Below are positions 1 to 7,645 of a stretch of 64,000 nucleotides of DNA, one piece after another. Source of the DNA: an uncultured Bacilli bacterium (GTDB lineage: Bacteria > Bacillota_I > Bacilli_A > RF39 > UBA660); NCBI GenBank assembly GCA_934096705.1, contig CAKOMR010000001.1:62001-126000 (forward strand), given 5' to 3'. Position 1 is the stretch's first letter. Every line of letters begins with the position of its first letter. Below the pieces are notes generated by a model. It worked only from the letters and a program-made list of their open reading frames with translations. It was not told where the DNA came from and searched no databases. The position numbers were made by a program, and so were the translations under genes.

Positions 1-1
1 G

Positions 2-118
2 GCTTTTGTAGGTGCTTTAACTTTAGGAATTGCTTATATTTGGATTTACCCTTATATGGCAGTAACATTTACTAAATTTTATTTAAATATTCTTGATAGT
101 AGCAAAGAAGTGGCTTAG
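2..118 (+). CDS. C-terminal end of a membrane protein (5' truncated by window)
   Basis: Only the last 38 codons are present, reading in frame from base 2 to a TAG stop at 116-118. The residues are strongly hydrophobic and aromatic (a run around IAYIWIYPY followed by TFTKFYLNIL), so this is the final transmembrane segment and short cytoplasmic tail of an integral membrane protein. The pattern of a YPY near the end followed by FY is reminiscent of the DUF975 family, but the fragment is too short to assign. The stop codon lies inside the terminator hairpin. Confidence 0.5.
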   Translation, partial: AFVGALTLGIAYIWIYPYMAVTFTKFYLNILDSSKEVA

Positions 119-132
119 AAAAGCCATTTTTT
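111..132 (+). terminator. Rho-independent terminator
   Basis: Perfect 6-bp stem TGGCTT (111-116) / AAGCCA (121-126), a 4-nt loop, then six T. It overlaps the stop codon of the upstream membrane-protein gene and abuts the convergent helicase gene. Confidence 0.8.
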
Positions 133-1516
133 ATATGATTTTTTTAATTTCTTTTATAAATATTGAGGGATTATTTTTAGGTATTAATAAGTAAGACTTT
201 ATTTTACATCTAGTTATTGCAACGAAAAAAACACGTCTTTCTTCAGCATATGGAAAGTCATCAGCTTTACTGCTTACATACGATAAGATTGGATGATTTT
301 CTATTTTATTTGGAATACCATAAGTTTTATTTGAAACATTTAAAATAATTACATAATCAGCCTCAAGGCCTTTAGCGCTATGAATGGTTAAGTATTTATA
401 AATTTTATTTTTATAAGTTAGATTATCATTTTCAATATTAAAATCATCATCAATATATTCATAAATGTCTTTTTGATTTCTACCTAAAATTAAAATATTT
501 TTTTCATTTAACATATTTAATAATTCTTTAAACTTCTTTTTAGGATTTAAATAATAAATTAATTCTAAAGGTTTTTTTTCACTGAAAAACCCATGCATAC
601 TTTTATCAAGTTGATTTTTGTTTTTGTTAATAAACTTTGCACTTATATCGATAAGTTCTTGACTAAATCTATAGGTATTAGCAAGTTTTAAAACTTTTAA
701 ATTATTAATGTACTTTGATAAATTTAAAAAAATAAATAAATCGCAACCAGAAAAATGATAAATACTTTGAGCGTCATCTCCGACTGCTGTAAAAATTGCT
801 TTTGTGTTTTCAAGTATGACTTTAATTAAATTAAATCTTATTAGTGAAGTATCTTGAAATTCATCGATAATAATATATTTAAAATTTTTATAATTATATT
901 TTTTTTGTAAAATCTTCGTGGCAAGTAAAATCATATCATCAAAGTCAAGAGAATCAGTGCTATTTTTTTCTTCTTCATATAAATAAAATATATCAAGTAT
1001 TATCTTTATTAAATATTTATCATCTGCATTTTTTACCATATTTTTTAAATCATTAATTGAGTGATTATTAGTTTTATATAAGTTTATAAATGTTTTAATA
1101 AGTTTTTTAAAAGAAATATATTCAATAGAATATTTATCAAGTTTTAAAATATTTAAGTATCTACATAGTTTATCTTTATTTTTAATTGTTATTAAGTATT
1201 CATCAATAATATAGTCAAGCAAATTACTATCTGATATTTGATATTTAATAGTATTATATTTTAGTATATCTATAGCAAGTCTATGAAAAGTTGTGATAAA
1301 TAAATTATTACCAAGTTTCTTTTTTAAATCATCAACACTTTTATTTGTAAAAGATATAAGTAAAATTTCACTTTCTAAAATATTTAATTCATTTATTAAA
1401 TACCGAACTTTTTGTGCAATAGTAGTACTTTTACCACTTCCGGGGCCGGCGATAACCAAAGTGTTATCAGTTGAAAAAACTACTTTTAATTGAAATTCAT
1501 CTAAGTTATTTGACAT
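131..1516 (-). CDS. Short UvrD/Rep-like superfamily 1 DNA helicase
   Basis: ATP-dependent DNA helicase of the UvrD/PcrA/Rep type, predicted to unwind duplex DNA in repair or replication restart. Visible SF1 motifs in order are the Q-motif LDEFQLKVV near the start, Walker A GPGSGKS (about residue 24), DEFQDTS (motif II), VGDDAQSIYHFSG (motif III), the TYRF arginine motif, and near the C-terminus HSAKGLEADYV (motif V) and EERRVFFVAITR (motif VI). At 461 aa it is far shorter than typical UvrD/PcrA (about 700 aa), so the 1B/2B insertions must be reduced. The ATG start has a good AGGAAAGG site upstream. It is transcribed alone on the minus strand. The helicase family is certain; the exact subfamily is not. 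Confidence 0.85.
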   Translation of the reverse strand: MSNNLDEFQLKVVFSTDNTLVIAGPGSGKSTTIAQKVRYLINELNILESEILLISFTNKSVDDLKKKLGNNLFITTFHRLAIDILKYNTIKYQISDSNLLDYIIDEYLITIKNKDKLCRYLNILKLDKYSIEYISFKKLIKTFINLYKTNNHSINDLKNMVKNADDKYLIKIILDIFYLYEEEKNSTDSLDFDDMILLATKILQKKYNYKNFKYIIIDEFQDTSLIRFNLIKVILENTKAIFTAVGDDAQSIYHFSGCDLFIFLNLSKYINNLKVLKLANTYRFSQELIDISAKFINKNKNQLDKSMHGFFSEKKPLELIYYLNPKKKFKELLNMLNEKNILILGRNQKDIYEYIDDDFNIENDNLTYKNKIYKYLTIHSAKGLEADYVIILNVSNKTYGIPNKIENHPILSYVSSKADDFPYAEERRVFFVAITRCKIKSYLLIPKNNPSIFIKEIKKII

Positions 1517-1545
1517 AAGGACCTTTCCTCATATCATGCACGAAA

Positions 1546-1574
1546 AGTATAACAAATAATAAATGGTGTGTAAA
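1546..1574 (-). promoter_or_regulatory. Promoter of the helicase gene
   Basis: Read on the minus strand: -35 TTTACA (1569-1574), 17-nt spacer, -10 TATACT (1546-1551) with a TG dinucleotide making an extended -10. Predicted transcription starts about 20 nt upstream of the start codon. Confidence 0.75.
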
Positions 1575-1590
1575 GATATAACTTTTAATA

Positions 1591-1619
1591 TTTAATAATT
1601 ATTTAGAAAATAGTATACT
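1591..1619 (+). promoter_or_regulatory. Promoter of the NUDIX gene
   Basis: -35 TTTAAT (1591-1596), 17-nt spacer, -10 TATACT (1614-1619), ending 19 nt before the NUDIX start codon. It is divergent from the helicase promoter. Confidence 0.55.
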
Positions 1620-1638
1620 TAGATAGTAGGTGTAATTT

Positions 1639-2064
1639 ATGAGAAAAGTAAAAAATGTAATTGGCGTAGCCTTTATTGAAGATGGAAAACTTTTAATTGT
1701 AAAAAGTGTCCGTAGTAGTAAAAGTAATGTTTGGACTTTGATTGGCGGGGGCGTTGAAAGTGGTGAATCAGAAGTTGAGGCTGCTATAAGAGAAGTTAGA
1801 GAAGAATTTCATAATGGCTTTGAAATTCAAGAAGAAGATTTAAAACCATTGATGTGTTTTAAAGAAAGTGCCGCAAGTGACCCAGAACTTGATATAATAA
1901 TGACTATGTTTTTGTGTAGTAAAAAAATTGATAAAGCATTTTTTACTAATCAAGAAATATTAGCATATCATTTTTATAAAATAGGGGAAAGTAAGTACAA
2001 TTTGTCTTCCGCAATAAGAGATCATTTTATTCCTTTTGCAGTTTCTGAAGGATTACTTTACTAA
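1639..2064 (+). CDS. NUDIX hydrolase
   Basis: A 141-aa single-domain NUDIX hydrolase, expected to cleave a nucleoside diphosphate linked to another moiety (house-cleaning or nucleotide-sugar type); the substrate cannot be read from the sequence. The NUDIX box is clear at about residues 37-60: GGVESGE, then seven residues, then REVREEF. The glycine usually found after the EE pair is displaced by two positions (EEFHNG). The ATG start is preceded by AGGTG. The gene is monocistronic, between the divergent helicase and the tRNA-Val/Thr unit. Confidence 0.85.
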   Translation: MRKVKNVIGVAFIEDGKLLIVKSVRSSKSNVWTLIGGGVESGESEVEAAIREVREEFHNGFEIQEEDLKPLMCFKESAASDPELDIIMTMFLCSKKIDKAFFTNQEILAYHFYKIGESKYNLSSAIRDHFIPFAVSEGLLY

Positions 2065-2092
2065 AAACTTTCAAAAAATTTAATTTTTAGTC

Positions 2093-2121
2093 TTGCAAGA
2101 GTAGGTTTTATATAGTATAAT
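2093..2121 (+). promoter_or_regulatory. Promoter of the tRNA-Val/tRNA-Thr unit
   Basis: -35 TTGCAA (2093-2098), 17-nt spacer, -10 TATAAT (2116-2121). The predicted start lies about 25 nt before the mature tRNA-Val 5' end. Confidence 0.85.
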
Positions 2122-2152
2122 CATATTTGTTAGCGGAAATAAGCGCACTGAT

Positions 2153-2229
2153 GGGCGATTAGCTCAGTTGGTTAGAGCACCTGCCTTACAAGCAGGGGGT
2201 CATAGGTTCGAGTCCTATATCGCCCACCA
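2153..2229 (+). tRNA. tRNA-Val (anticodon UAC)
   Basis: A 77-nt cloverleaf with acceptor stem GGGCGAT/ATCGCCC, anticodon stem CCTGC/GCAGG around loop CTTACAA (anticodon TAC), T-arm GGTTCGAGTCC, and an encoded CCA end. It is the first gene of a two-tRNA unit. Confidence 0.97.
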
Positions 2230-2234
2230 TTAGT

Positions 2235-2310
2235 GCCGACATAGCGTAACTGGTAGCGCAACTGACTTGTAATCAGTAGGTTGGGGGTTCGACTCCCTCT
2301 GTCGGCACCA
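2235..2310 (+). tRNA. tRNA-Thr (anticodon UGU)
   Basis: A 76-nt cloverleaf with acceptor GCCGACA/TGTCGGC, anticodon stem ACTGA/TCAGT around loop CTTGTAA (anticodon TGT), T-arm GGTTCGACTCC, and encoded CCA. It lies 5 nt downstream of tRNA-Val and is presumably processed from the same transcript. Confidence 0.97.
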
Positions 2311-2321
2311 TTATAATATAG

Positions 2322-2348
2322 AAAATCCCATATATTTGGGATTTTTTT
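2322..2348 (+). terminator. Terminator after tRNA-Val/Thr
   Basis: Stem AAATCCCA (2323-2330) / TGGGATTT (2337-2344), 6-nt loop, followed by a T run. Confidence 0.85.
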
Positions 2349-2498
2349 GTGCTTTTATTTCTACAAAAGTATGGTAATTTCCATATTTTCTATGTATTCC
2401 ATGGTATTTTTAATTATATATATTTATCAGTAATTTATGCACTTTCGTTTATAATTTGCGTTTATAAAACTAATATGCTTAATTTTTTTGATAGAGTA

Positions 2499-2527
2499 TT
2501 GTCTATTTTGTTCTTTTATGTTATAAG
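2499..2527 (+). promoter_or_regulatory. Promoter of the secreted-protein/ABC operon
   Basis: -35 TTGTCT (2499-2504), 17-nt spacer, -10 TATAAG (2522-2527) with an extended TG (ATGTTATAAG). This is the only recognisable signal in the 276-nt gap between tRNA-Thr and the next gene. Confidence 0.6.
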
Positions 2528-2586
2528 TATAGTAGGAGAAGATTGACGCATAGTAAACATATATTTTATGTAGAAAGGAGTATATT

Positions 2587-3024
2587 ATGAAATACATAAA
2601 AATATCTTTAGTGATATTTGCAATATCATTAACTTTGACTTCATTAAATATTTTTGGATTAGATGGTTATGCTAGCTATGCTGCTATCGAAATCCCAGCA
2701 TTTAGTAGTGAAAAAATAATGGAAACTGGCAATAAAACATATGATGGGTTACAATATTATTTTAATGCAGGTATAAGAAACACAACAACTGGGCAAAAAG
2801 GAAGTATTCAAGTTAAAACGAAGGGATTAACTGGAGTTGCTTCTAATTTAACTACAGGTTTTATTACACTTGAGAGTCAACAAACTTCCACTTGGGGAGA
2901 TAATGTAGAAAATATCTTTATTGGTACTTATCAGATAATTGGAAGAAGAAAGGAATTTACAATTACTACTAGTGTACACACTGGAATTTGGTATTTAAAT
3001 GATAATTTAGTGCCTAAAAATTAA
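2587..3024 (+). CDS. Secreted protein of unknown function, first gene of an ABC-transporter operon
   Basis: A 145-aa protein with a classical Sec signal peptide: basic MKYIK start, hydrophobic stretch to about residue 25, then GYASYAA, where cleavage is plausible. The mature part of about 115 aa is rich in Thr, Gly, Ser and Asn with alternating patterns (ITLESQQTSTW, FTITTSV) that look beta-rich. It has no cysteines, no sorting motif and no membrane segment. A strong AAGGAG site precedes the ATG. Two membrane proteins and one ABC ATPase follow. This arrangement resembles secreted-factor or bacteriocin-like cassettes with dedicated export/immunity transporters, but I do not recognise the family and the role is inference. 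Confidence 0.8.
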   Translation: MKYIKISLVIFAISLTLTSLNIFGLDGYASYAAIEIPAFSSEKIMETGNKTYDGLQYYFNAGIRNTTTGQKGSIQVKTKGLTGVASNLTTGFITLESQQTSTWGDNVENIFIGTYQIIGRRKEFTITTSVHTGIWYLNDNLVPKN

Positions 3025-3069
3025 ATAGTTGATATTCAGCGTTAATCTTCTTAAAACAAAGGAATTTAT

Positions 3070-3966
3070 ATGAAAAATAAAACAATTTTAATATCATTTA
3101 TAATTATATTATCGATATGTTTTTATAACTGTTTTTCGGCGTATATTAACGATGTTAAGATAAAAAAACTATATGATAAGGTTGCACTTGAGTGTAAAAG
3201 TGAGAATAATACATATTCAGAATATGTTTGTAGTAAAGTCGTAGGTGAAGAAAGAAAAGTCATAGATGTTTACACTTTACTTTATAGTTCATTAAATGGT
3301 GGATCTGAATTAGTATATTTTTTTCAAATACCAATAATTGTATCTGCAATATGGGTAGTGTCTAAAGAAATTAGGTCATCATTTGTTAAAAATTATACAA
3401 TGAGAAAATCTTATAAAGATTATTTTAAGCATTTAATAAAAAAAGCATATGCAGGAATATGGATATATCCTACGGTAATGATTTTACTTTTTATATTATG
3501 TGTAATACTTTCTGGCAATTTTAATTATCCAATTAATAATAATGGATGGCAGGTTAATTATTTAGAAAGATTTCCTTCCTTTTATACGGGATTTGTTTTA
3601 AATAAACTTTTTTTTAGTATTTTTTACGCTAACTTAGCTTTAATTTTTGCTAAGAAGAATAAAAGCGTTATCGTGGGTGCTCTTGAGGCAATAATAACTT
3701 TTTTTATAATAGGAATTTTTAATGAAACAATTATAGTAGGGTTAATTTTTAAAAAAATTCTTCATATTGATTTAAATAGTGGCATAATCAATATTCTTGA
3801 TTGTTTAGCGTATTTCGAAGTATATAATGACTATTTATATTTACTTGTTAGTATTGTTTATGCACTTATTTCTTTTATAGTAGTTTATTTTATGTACAGA
3901 AATAAAGAAAAAATGGTAATTAATTGTGAAGAGTTGAGAGGTGGAAAGGAATATTATGAAGATTAA
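3070..3966 (+). CDS. ABC transporter membrane subunit (ABC-2-like)
   Basis: A 298-aa polytopic membrane protein. The first helix (residues 5-25) is followed by an extracytoplasmic loop of about 70 residues containing two cysteines (YVCSK and ALECKS, possibly paired). Five or six more helices follow, including IYPTVMILLFILCVIL and LVSIVYALISFIVVYF. The topology resembles ABC-2 permeases. Its stop overlaps the start of the ATPase gene by 11 nt, supporting translational coupling and one complex. The transported substrate is unknown; the secreted product of the preceding gene is a natural candidate. Confidence 0.75.
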   Translation: MKNKTILISFIIILSICFYNCFSAYINDVKIKKLYDKVALECKSENNTYSEYVCSKVVGEERKVIDVYTLLYSSLNGGSELVYFFQIPIIVSAIWVVSKEIRSSFVKNYTMRKSYKDYFKHLIKKAYAGIWIYPTVMILLFILCVILSGNFNYPINNNGWQVNYLERFPSFYTGFVLNKLFFSIFYANLALIFAKKNKSVIVGALEAIITFFIIGIFNETIIVGLIFKKILHIDLNSGIINILDCLAYFEVYNDYLYLLVSIVYALISFIVVYFMYRNKEKMVINCEELRGGKEYYED

Positions 3967-4597
3967 ACTAGAACATGTTACAAAATCATTTAAAGGTATT
4001 GAAATAATAAAAGATGTTTCTACTACTTTTGAAAGTGGAAATATTTATGGATTAATAGGAAAAAATGGTTCAGGAAAAAGTGTATTTTTAAAAATGCTTT
4101 GTGGTTTTTATTTTCCTACGAGTGGAAGTATTTATTATAATGATGATAAATTAGATGTTAAAAATGATTTCCCTAAAAATACTCGCGCTTTAATTGAAAA
4201 TCCTGATTTTATTTCTGAATTAACTGGCTATGAAAATTTAAAACTTCTTGCGGATATTCAAAATAAGATTGGGGATACTCAAATTTTTGAGGCACTTAAA
4301 GTTGTTAATTTATTTGATGAGAAAGATAAAAAATATAGTAAATATTCTCTTGGAATGAAACAAAAGTTAGGTATAGCTCAGGTAATTATGGAAGACCCTG
4401 AAGTTATGATTTTTGATGAGCCATTAAACGGAATTGAAAGTGATACTGCTATAAAATTGCGAAAATTTTTTATAGAGCAAAAAAATGCTGGTAAGCTTAT
4501 TATTGTGGCTTCACATATTAAAGATGATATAAATCTTTTATGTGATACAGTTTATAAATTTGAAAATGGTAAGATATCTTATGAAGAGAATAAATGA
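3956..4597 (+). CDS. ABC transporter ATP-binding protein
   Basis: A 213-aa ATPase with Walker A GKNGSGKS, Q-loop region ALIENPDF, signature YSLGMKQKLGIAQ, Walker B EVMIFDEP and H-loop ASH. The SLGMKQ signature form is typical of ABC-2/BcrA/lantibiotic-immunity-type exporters. I chose the ATG at 3956 because GGAAAGGA lies at the correct distance; an in-frame GTG at 3941 would put that site inside the coding region. It lies between two membrane proteins and overlaps both. Confidence 0.92.
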   Translation: MKIKLEHVTKSFKGIEIIKDVSTTFESGNIYGLIGKNGSGKSVFLKMLCGFYFPTSGSIYYNDDKLDVKNDFPKNTRALIENPDFISELTGYENLKLLADIQNKIGDTQIFEALKVVNLFDEKDKKYSKYSLGMKQKLGIAQVIMEDPEVMIFDEPLNGIESDTAIKLRKFFIEQKNAGKLIIVASHIKDDINLLCDTVYKFENGKISYEENK

Positions 4598-5954
4598 ATT
4601 TAAAAGAAATAAAATTTTTATTTTAAATAGTTTGAATGATTATAGATTTAAATTATATTTTTTGATAATTTTAATTCTTTCAATTTACTGTACGAGTTCT
4701 GTATTTAAATCTAATATATTTTTAGAAACTTATTATAGTTTTATAAATAGTTGGGTATTTTTGGTTTTAAGCTTTGTATTTACTATTGTGACACTTGATT
4801 TTTGCAAAAAATATAGTAATAAATATTCACTTATGATTAGGCATAAGAATAAATCTACATTTATTAAAAAATTGATTTTTCCATTTTTCATTATTTGCAG
4901 TAGTATATTCCTAATTTTTTTATTATTAATATTTTCACTTTTGATAATCAAAAATGGGCCTTTACCACATACATTTAAATTTGTTTACGATTTAAATATT
5001 TCTTTTTATTTAGTGTATGTAATATTAAGATTTTTTATCTTTTTAATGTTGTTTTCTTTTTTTATTTATATGTGTTATTTTTTAGTAGGACCAAATATAA
5101 CATTTGCAATTTACATTGTGATAAGTTTATTTCAATTTTTTTGTAGTAGTAATAAATTATTTTTCCCTTATTTTTTAAATGGTTTTTTATATGATAACTT
5201 TTTTATGGATTTAACTTATACAGTTGGAAATATACTAGTTTTTGAAGTACTTATTTATTTGATATATAAAAGTTTAAGTTTAAATAAAACTTTTATTGTT
5301 GGAAAAATAAAATTCATCTTTTTAAAATCTTTTTATTCTATTAAGAAGAAAATTAAAATTATATTGCCAATGCTTATTTCATATATAATATTATTAATTT
5401 TTATATTATCTAATTATAAAAATTCTGGCTATTCAAGTGCTAATTTGTTTTATGGAAATATTGCTGAAACTGATTTATTGTTTTTGTTACAGAAAACAGT
5501 AAAAAGTTTTTTGACAATTTATATTGGTTATTATTTTATAGTTTCGGATTTAAATAGGGCAAAGGAATATCTTTTTTTAAGAATGCAAAAAAAGGACTGG
5601 TTTTTATATAAAAATTTATTTTTAACTATATCTATAATAATTTTTAAACTTGCATCTTTTGCTCTTTACATAATTTTAAAAAGTGTATATCACTATAATG
5701 ATAGTGTAAATTTCATATTAGTAATTTCCGACTTATTTTACATATTAACTATTATAGAGCTAATTTATTTTCTTATTTTTAGTTCTTTTTCTAAAATTAA
5801 TATTTTAAAAATAATTTTATTCTTGTTATTCACTATTATTTATATTTTAAAAGGATTTTATATAGGTCTTCCTTTGATAGTAATTTTATATTTCACATTA
5901 TTTTTATTAAATTATGTTAAGACTATAAAAGGAAGCAATGTTATTTATTTTTAA
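4581..5954 (+). CDS. Large multi-pass membrane protein of the ABC operon
   Basis: A hydrophobic protein of about 457 aa with some 11-12 predicted membrane segments and very high Phe/Ile/Leu content. It begins MKRINEFKRNKIFILNSLNDYR and is probably a second permease subunit for the upstream ATPase. The two halves look roughly similar (six helices each, separated near KIKIILPMLI), as in a fused permease. The start is uncertain: ATG 4581 overlaps the ATPase stop by 17 nt, and in-frame starts exist at 4566 and 4542. No motif specifies a substrate. Confidence 0.7.
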   Translation: MKRINEFKRNKIFILNSLNDYRFKLYFLIILILSIYCTSSVFKSNIFLETYYSFINSWVFLVLSFVFTIVTLDFCKKYSNKYSLMIRHKNKSTFIKKLIFPFFIICSSIFLIFLLLIFSLLIIKNGPLPHTFKFVYDLNISFYLVYVILRFFIFLMLFSFFIYMCYFLVGPNITFAIYIVISLFQFFCSSNKLFFPYFLNGFLYDNFFMDLTYTVGNILVFEVLIYLIYKSLSLNKTFIVGKIKFIFLKSFYSIKKKIKIILPMLISYIILLIFILSNYKNSGYSSANLFYGNIAETDLLFLLQKTVKSFLTIYIGYYFIVSDLNRAKEYLFLRMQKKDWFLYKNLFLTISIIIFKLASFALYIILKSVYHYNDSVNFILVISDLFYILTIIELIYFLIFSSFSKINILKIILFLLFTIIYILKGFYIGLPLIVILYFTLFLLNYVKTIKGSNVIYF

Positions 5955-5968
5955 AAATATAATTTTTA

Positions 5969-5977
5969 TGTTATAAT
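5969..5977 (+). promoter_or_regulatory. Extended -10 promoter of the glycosyltransferase gene
   Basis: TG at 5969-5970, one base, then TATAAT (5972-5977). The -35 region is poor (TTTTAA), so recognition would rely on the extended -10. Confidence 0.6.
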
Positions 5978-6000
5978 CATTTTAAGAAAAAGGTGATAAG

Positions 6001-7188
6001 GTGGATAAAAAAATTACGATAGGACTATTTAATGACTCATTTTTTCCAATGGCTGATGGCGTTATTATGGTTATGGATAATTATGCAAGAAGATTATGTA
6101 AATACGCAAATGTTATAGTATTTGTTCCAGAGTATTTAACTAAAAAATATGATGATAGCGTTTTTCCATATAAAGTTGTTAGATGCCATTCTGTAAAAGT
6201 ACCATTTTTGGATTATTCAGTCTCTGTTCCTAAAATAGATCCCAAATTTTCAAGAGAACTTAATAAGTATAAACTTGATATAGTCCATATTCATTCACCA
6301 TTTACAATGGGTAAGGCTGGGCTTGCCTATGCTAAAAAACATCATATTCCTTGTATTGCTACAATGCATTCACAGTTTAAACTTGATTTTTTAAGAGCGG
6401 TAAAATCTGAAAAATTTGCAGATAAATTAACTAGCAATTTAATTAAAACATTTAATAAATGTGATGAATGCTGGGCTGTAAATAAAGAGGTAGCAAGAAT
6501 ATATTTTGAAGATTATCACTATAAAACTATGCCTAGAGTAATGAATAATGCTACAGAAATGGTACCTGTAGAAAATTATAAAAAGGCATGTGATTATATT
6601 AATAAAAAACATCATATTCATTCAAGTGAAAAAGTATTTTTATTTGTTGGCAGAATAAATAAATTAAAAAATATATTTTTTATAGCAGATGCAATAAAAG
6701 CTTTAACTTTAAAAAATGTTAAATTTAAATTTAAAATGCTTTTTGTGGGAACTGGTCAAGATGAAGAAAAACTTGTAAGTTATATTCATGAACTTGGTAT
6801 TGAAAAAAATGTAATAATGGTTGGGAAAATTACAGATAGAAAAGAACTTGCTTGTTATTATGCAAGAGCAGACTTATTTTTATTCCCATCAGTTTATGAT
6901 GCATCTTCGATAGTTCAAATAGAATCCGCATCTCAAAAAACGCCAACAATATTTTTAGAAAATACTGCAACAAGTGCAACAGTAACAAATAATGTTAATG
7001 GTTTTATTAGTAAACCAACAGTAGGGGCTTTTTCAGATAAAATTATTGAAGTTATGACAGATAAAAAACTATATGACAAAGTAAGTGAGAACGCTTATAT
7101 TGATTTATATAAAACTTGGGATAAAACTGTTGATGAAGTATATGATTTATATATAAATTTGATTAGTAAAAACCATAAAAAATGTTAA
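6001..7188 (+). CDS. GT4-family glycosyltransferase, probably diacylglycerol glycosyltransferase
   Basis: A 395-aa GT-B retaining glycosyltransferase. The N-terminal domain starts GLFNDSFFPMADGV, matching the nucleotide-sugar transferases that glycosylate diacylglycerol (MGS/DgkA-like), with DIVHIHSPFTMG and the ATMHSQF segment following. The C-terminal donor domain has FLFVGRINKLKN, FVGTGQDEEKL and, near residue 300, DASSIVQIE, which stands in for the E-x7-E motif with Asp in the first position. It has a GTG start with AAAGGTG upstream and is transcribed alone. The likely role is membrane glycolipid synthesis or lipoteichoic-acid anchoring at the inner face of the membrane. Family certain, acceptor inferred. 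Confidence 0.85.
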   Translation: MDKKITIGLFNDSFFPMADGVIMVMDNYARRLCKYANVIVFVPEYLTKKYDDSVFPYKVVRCHSVKVPFLDYSVSVPKIDPKFSRELNKYKLDIVHIHSPFTMGKAGLAYAKKHHIPCIATMHSQFKLDFLRAVKSEKFADKLTSNLIKTFNKCDECWAVNKEVARIYFEDYHYKTMPRVMNNATEMVPVENYKKACDYINKKHHIHSSEKVFLFVGRINKLKNIFFIADAIKALTLKNVKFKFKMLFVGTGQDEEKLVSYIHELGIEKNVIMVGKITDRKELACYYARADLFLFPSVYDASSIVQIESASQKTPTIFLENTATSATVTNNVNGFISKPTVGAFSDKIIEVMTDKKLYDKVSENAYIDLYKTWDKTVDEVYDLYINLISKNHKKC

Positions 7189-7235
7189 TAAAAATTAAAA
7201 ATTTGCAAAAAAATAAAAAAAATGCTAAAAAAGTG

Positions 7236-7264
7236 TTCACAAACCTAATTTTTTATGATAAAAT
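7236..7264 (+). promoter_or_regulatory. Promoter of the tRNA-Tyr/Gln/Lys unit
   Basis: -35 TTCACA (7236-7241), 17-nt spacer, -10 TAAAAT (7259-7264), about 38 nt before the first tRNA. Confidence 0.8.
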
Positions 7265-7302
7265 CTATTATGTCTTTAGGGAAAGGAAACTTTCTAGTGT
7301 TT

Positions 7303-7386
7303 GGAAGGATAGCGAAGTGGCCAAACGCGGCAGACTGTAAATCTGTTCCTTCGGGTTCGATGGTTCAAATCCATCTCCTTCCACCA
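7303..7386 (+). tRNA. tRNA-Tyr (anticodon GUA)
   Basis: An 84-nt class II tRNA with a long variable arm (GTTCCTTCGGGTTC region), acceptor GGAAGGA/TCCTTCC, anticodon stem CAGA/TCTG around loop CTGTAAA (anticodon GTA), and encoded CCA. Confidence 0.96.
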
Positions 7387-7392
7387 TTTCAT

Positions 7393-7468
7393 TGCCTCGT
7401 AGCCAAGTGGCAAGGCATCAGACTTTGACTCTGACATTCCGATGGTTCGAATCCATCCGAGGCAGCCA
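7393..7468 (+). tRNA. tRNA-Gln (anticodon UUG)
   Basis: A 76-nt tRNA with acceptor TGCCTCG/CGAGGCA, anticodon loop CTTTGAC (anticodon TTG), T-arm GGTTCGAATCC and encoded CCA after a G discriminator. The U1-A72 pair is typical of tRNA-Gln. Confidence 0.96.
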
Positions 7469-7478
7469 TTTCAAATAC

Positions 7479-7554
7479 GTCCTGTTAGCTCAGTCGGTAG
7501 AGCATTTGACTTTTAATCAAAGGGTCTGGAGTTCGAATCTCCAACAGGACACCA
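7479..7554 (+). tRNA. tRNA-Lys (anticodon UUU)
   Basis: A 76-nt tRNA with acceptor GTCCTGT/ACAGGAC, anticodon stem TTTGA/TCAAA around loop CTTTTAA (anticodon TTT), T-arm GAGTTCGAATCTC and encoded CCA. Confidence 0.97.
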
Positions 7555-7564
7555 TTTAAATAAT

Positions 7565-7586
7565 AATTCCGAAAGGAATTTTTTTT
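7565..7586 (+). terminator. Terminator after the tRNA cluster
   Basis: Stem AATTCC (7565-7570) / GGAATT (7575-7580) with GAAA tetraloop and a T run. Confidence 0.9.
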
Positions 7587-7645
7587 ATGTCTGTTTTTCT
7601 TTTATTTTCCTTTAATTTATTGTATAATTTCTATAGGTGGTAATA

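Noticed and set aside
2349..2546. 65-codon ORF after tRNA-Thr
   Set aside because: It starts directly after a terminator, has no SD, contains a well-formed promoter for the next operon, and its hydrophobic low-complexity product looks like AT-rich noise.
2587..3024. Lactococcin-972-type bacteriocin
   Set aside because: The secreted protein lacks the short length and the conserved His/Trp pattern of that family; only the operon layout is similar.
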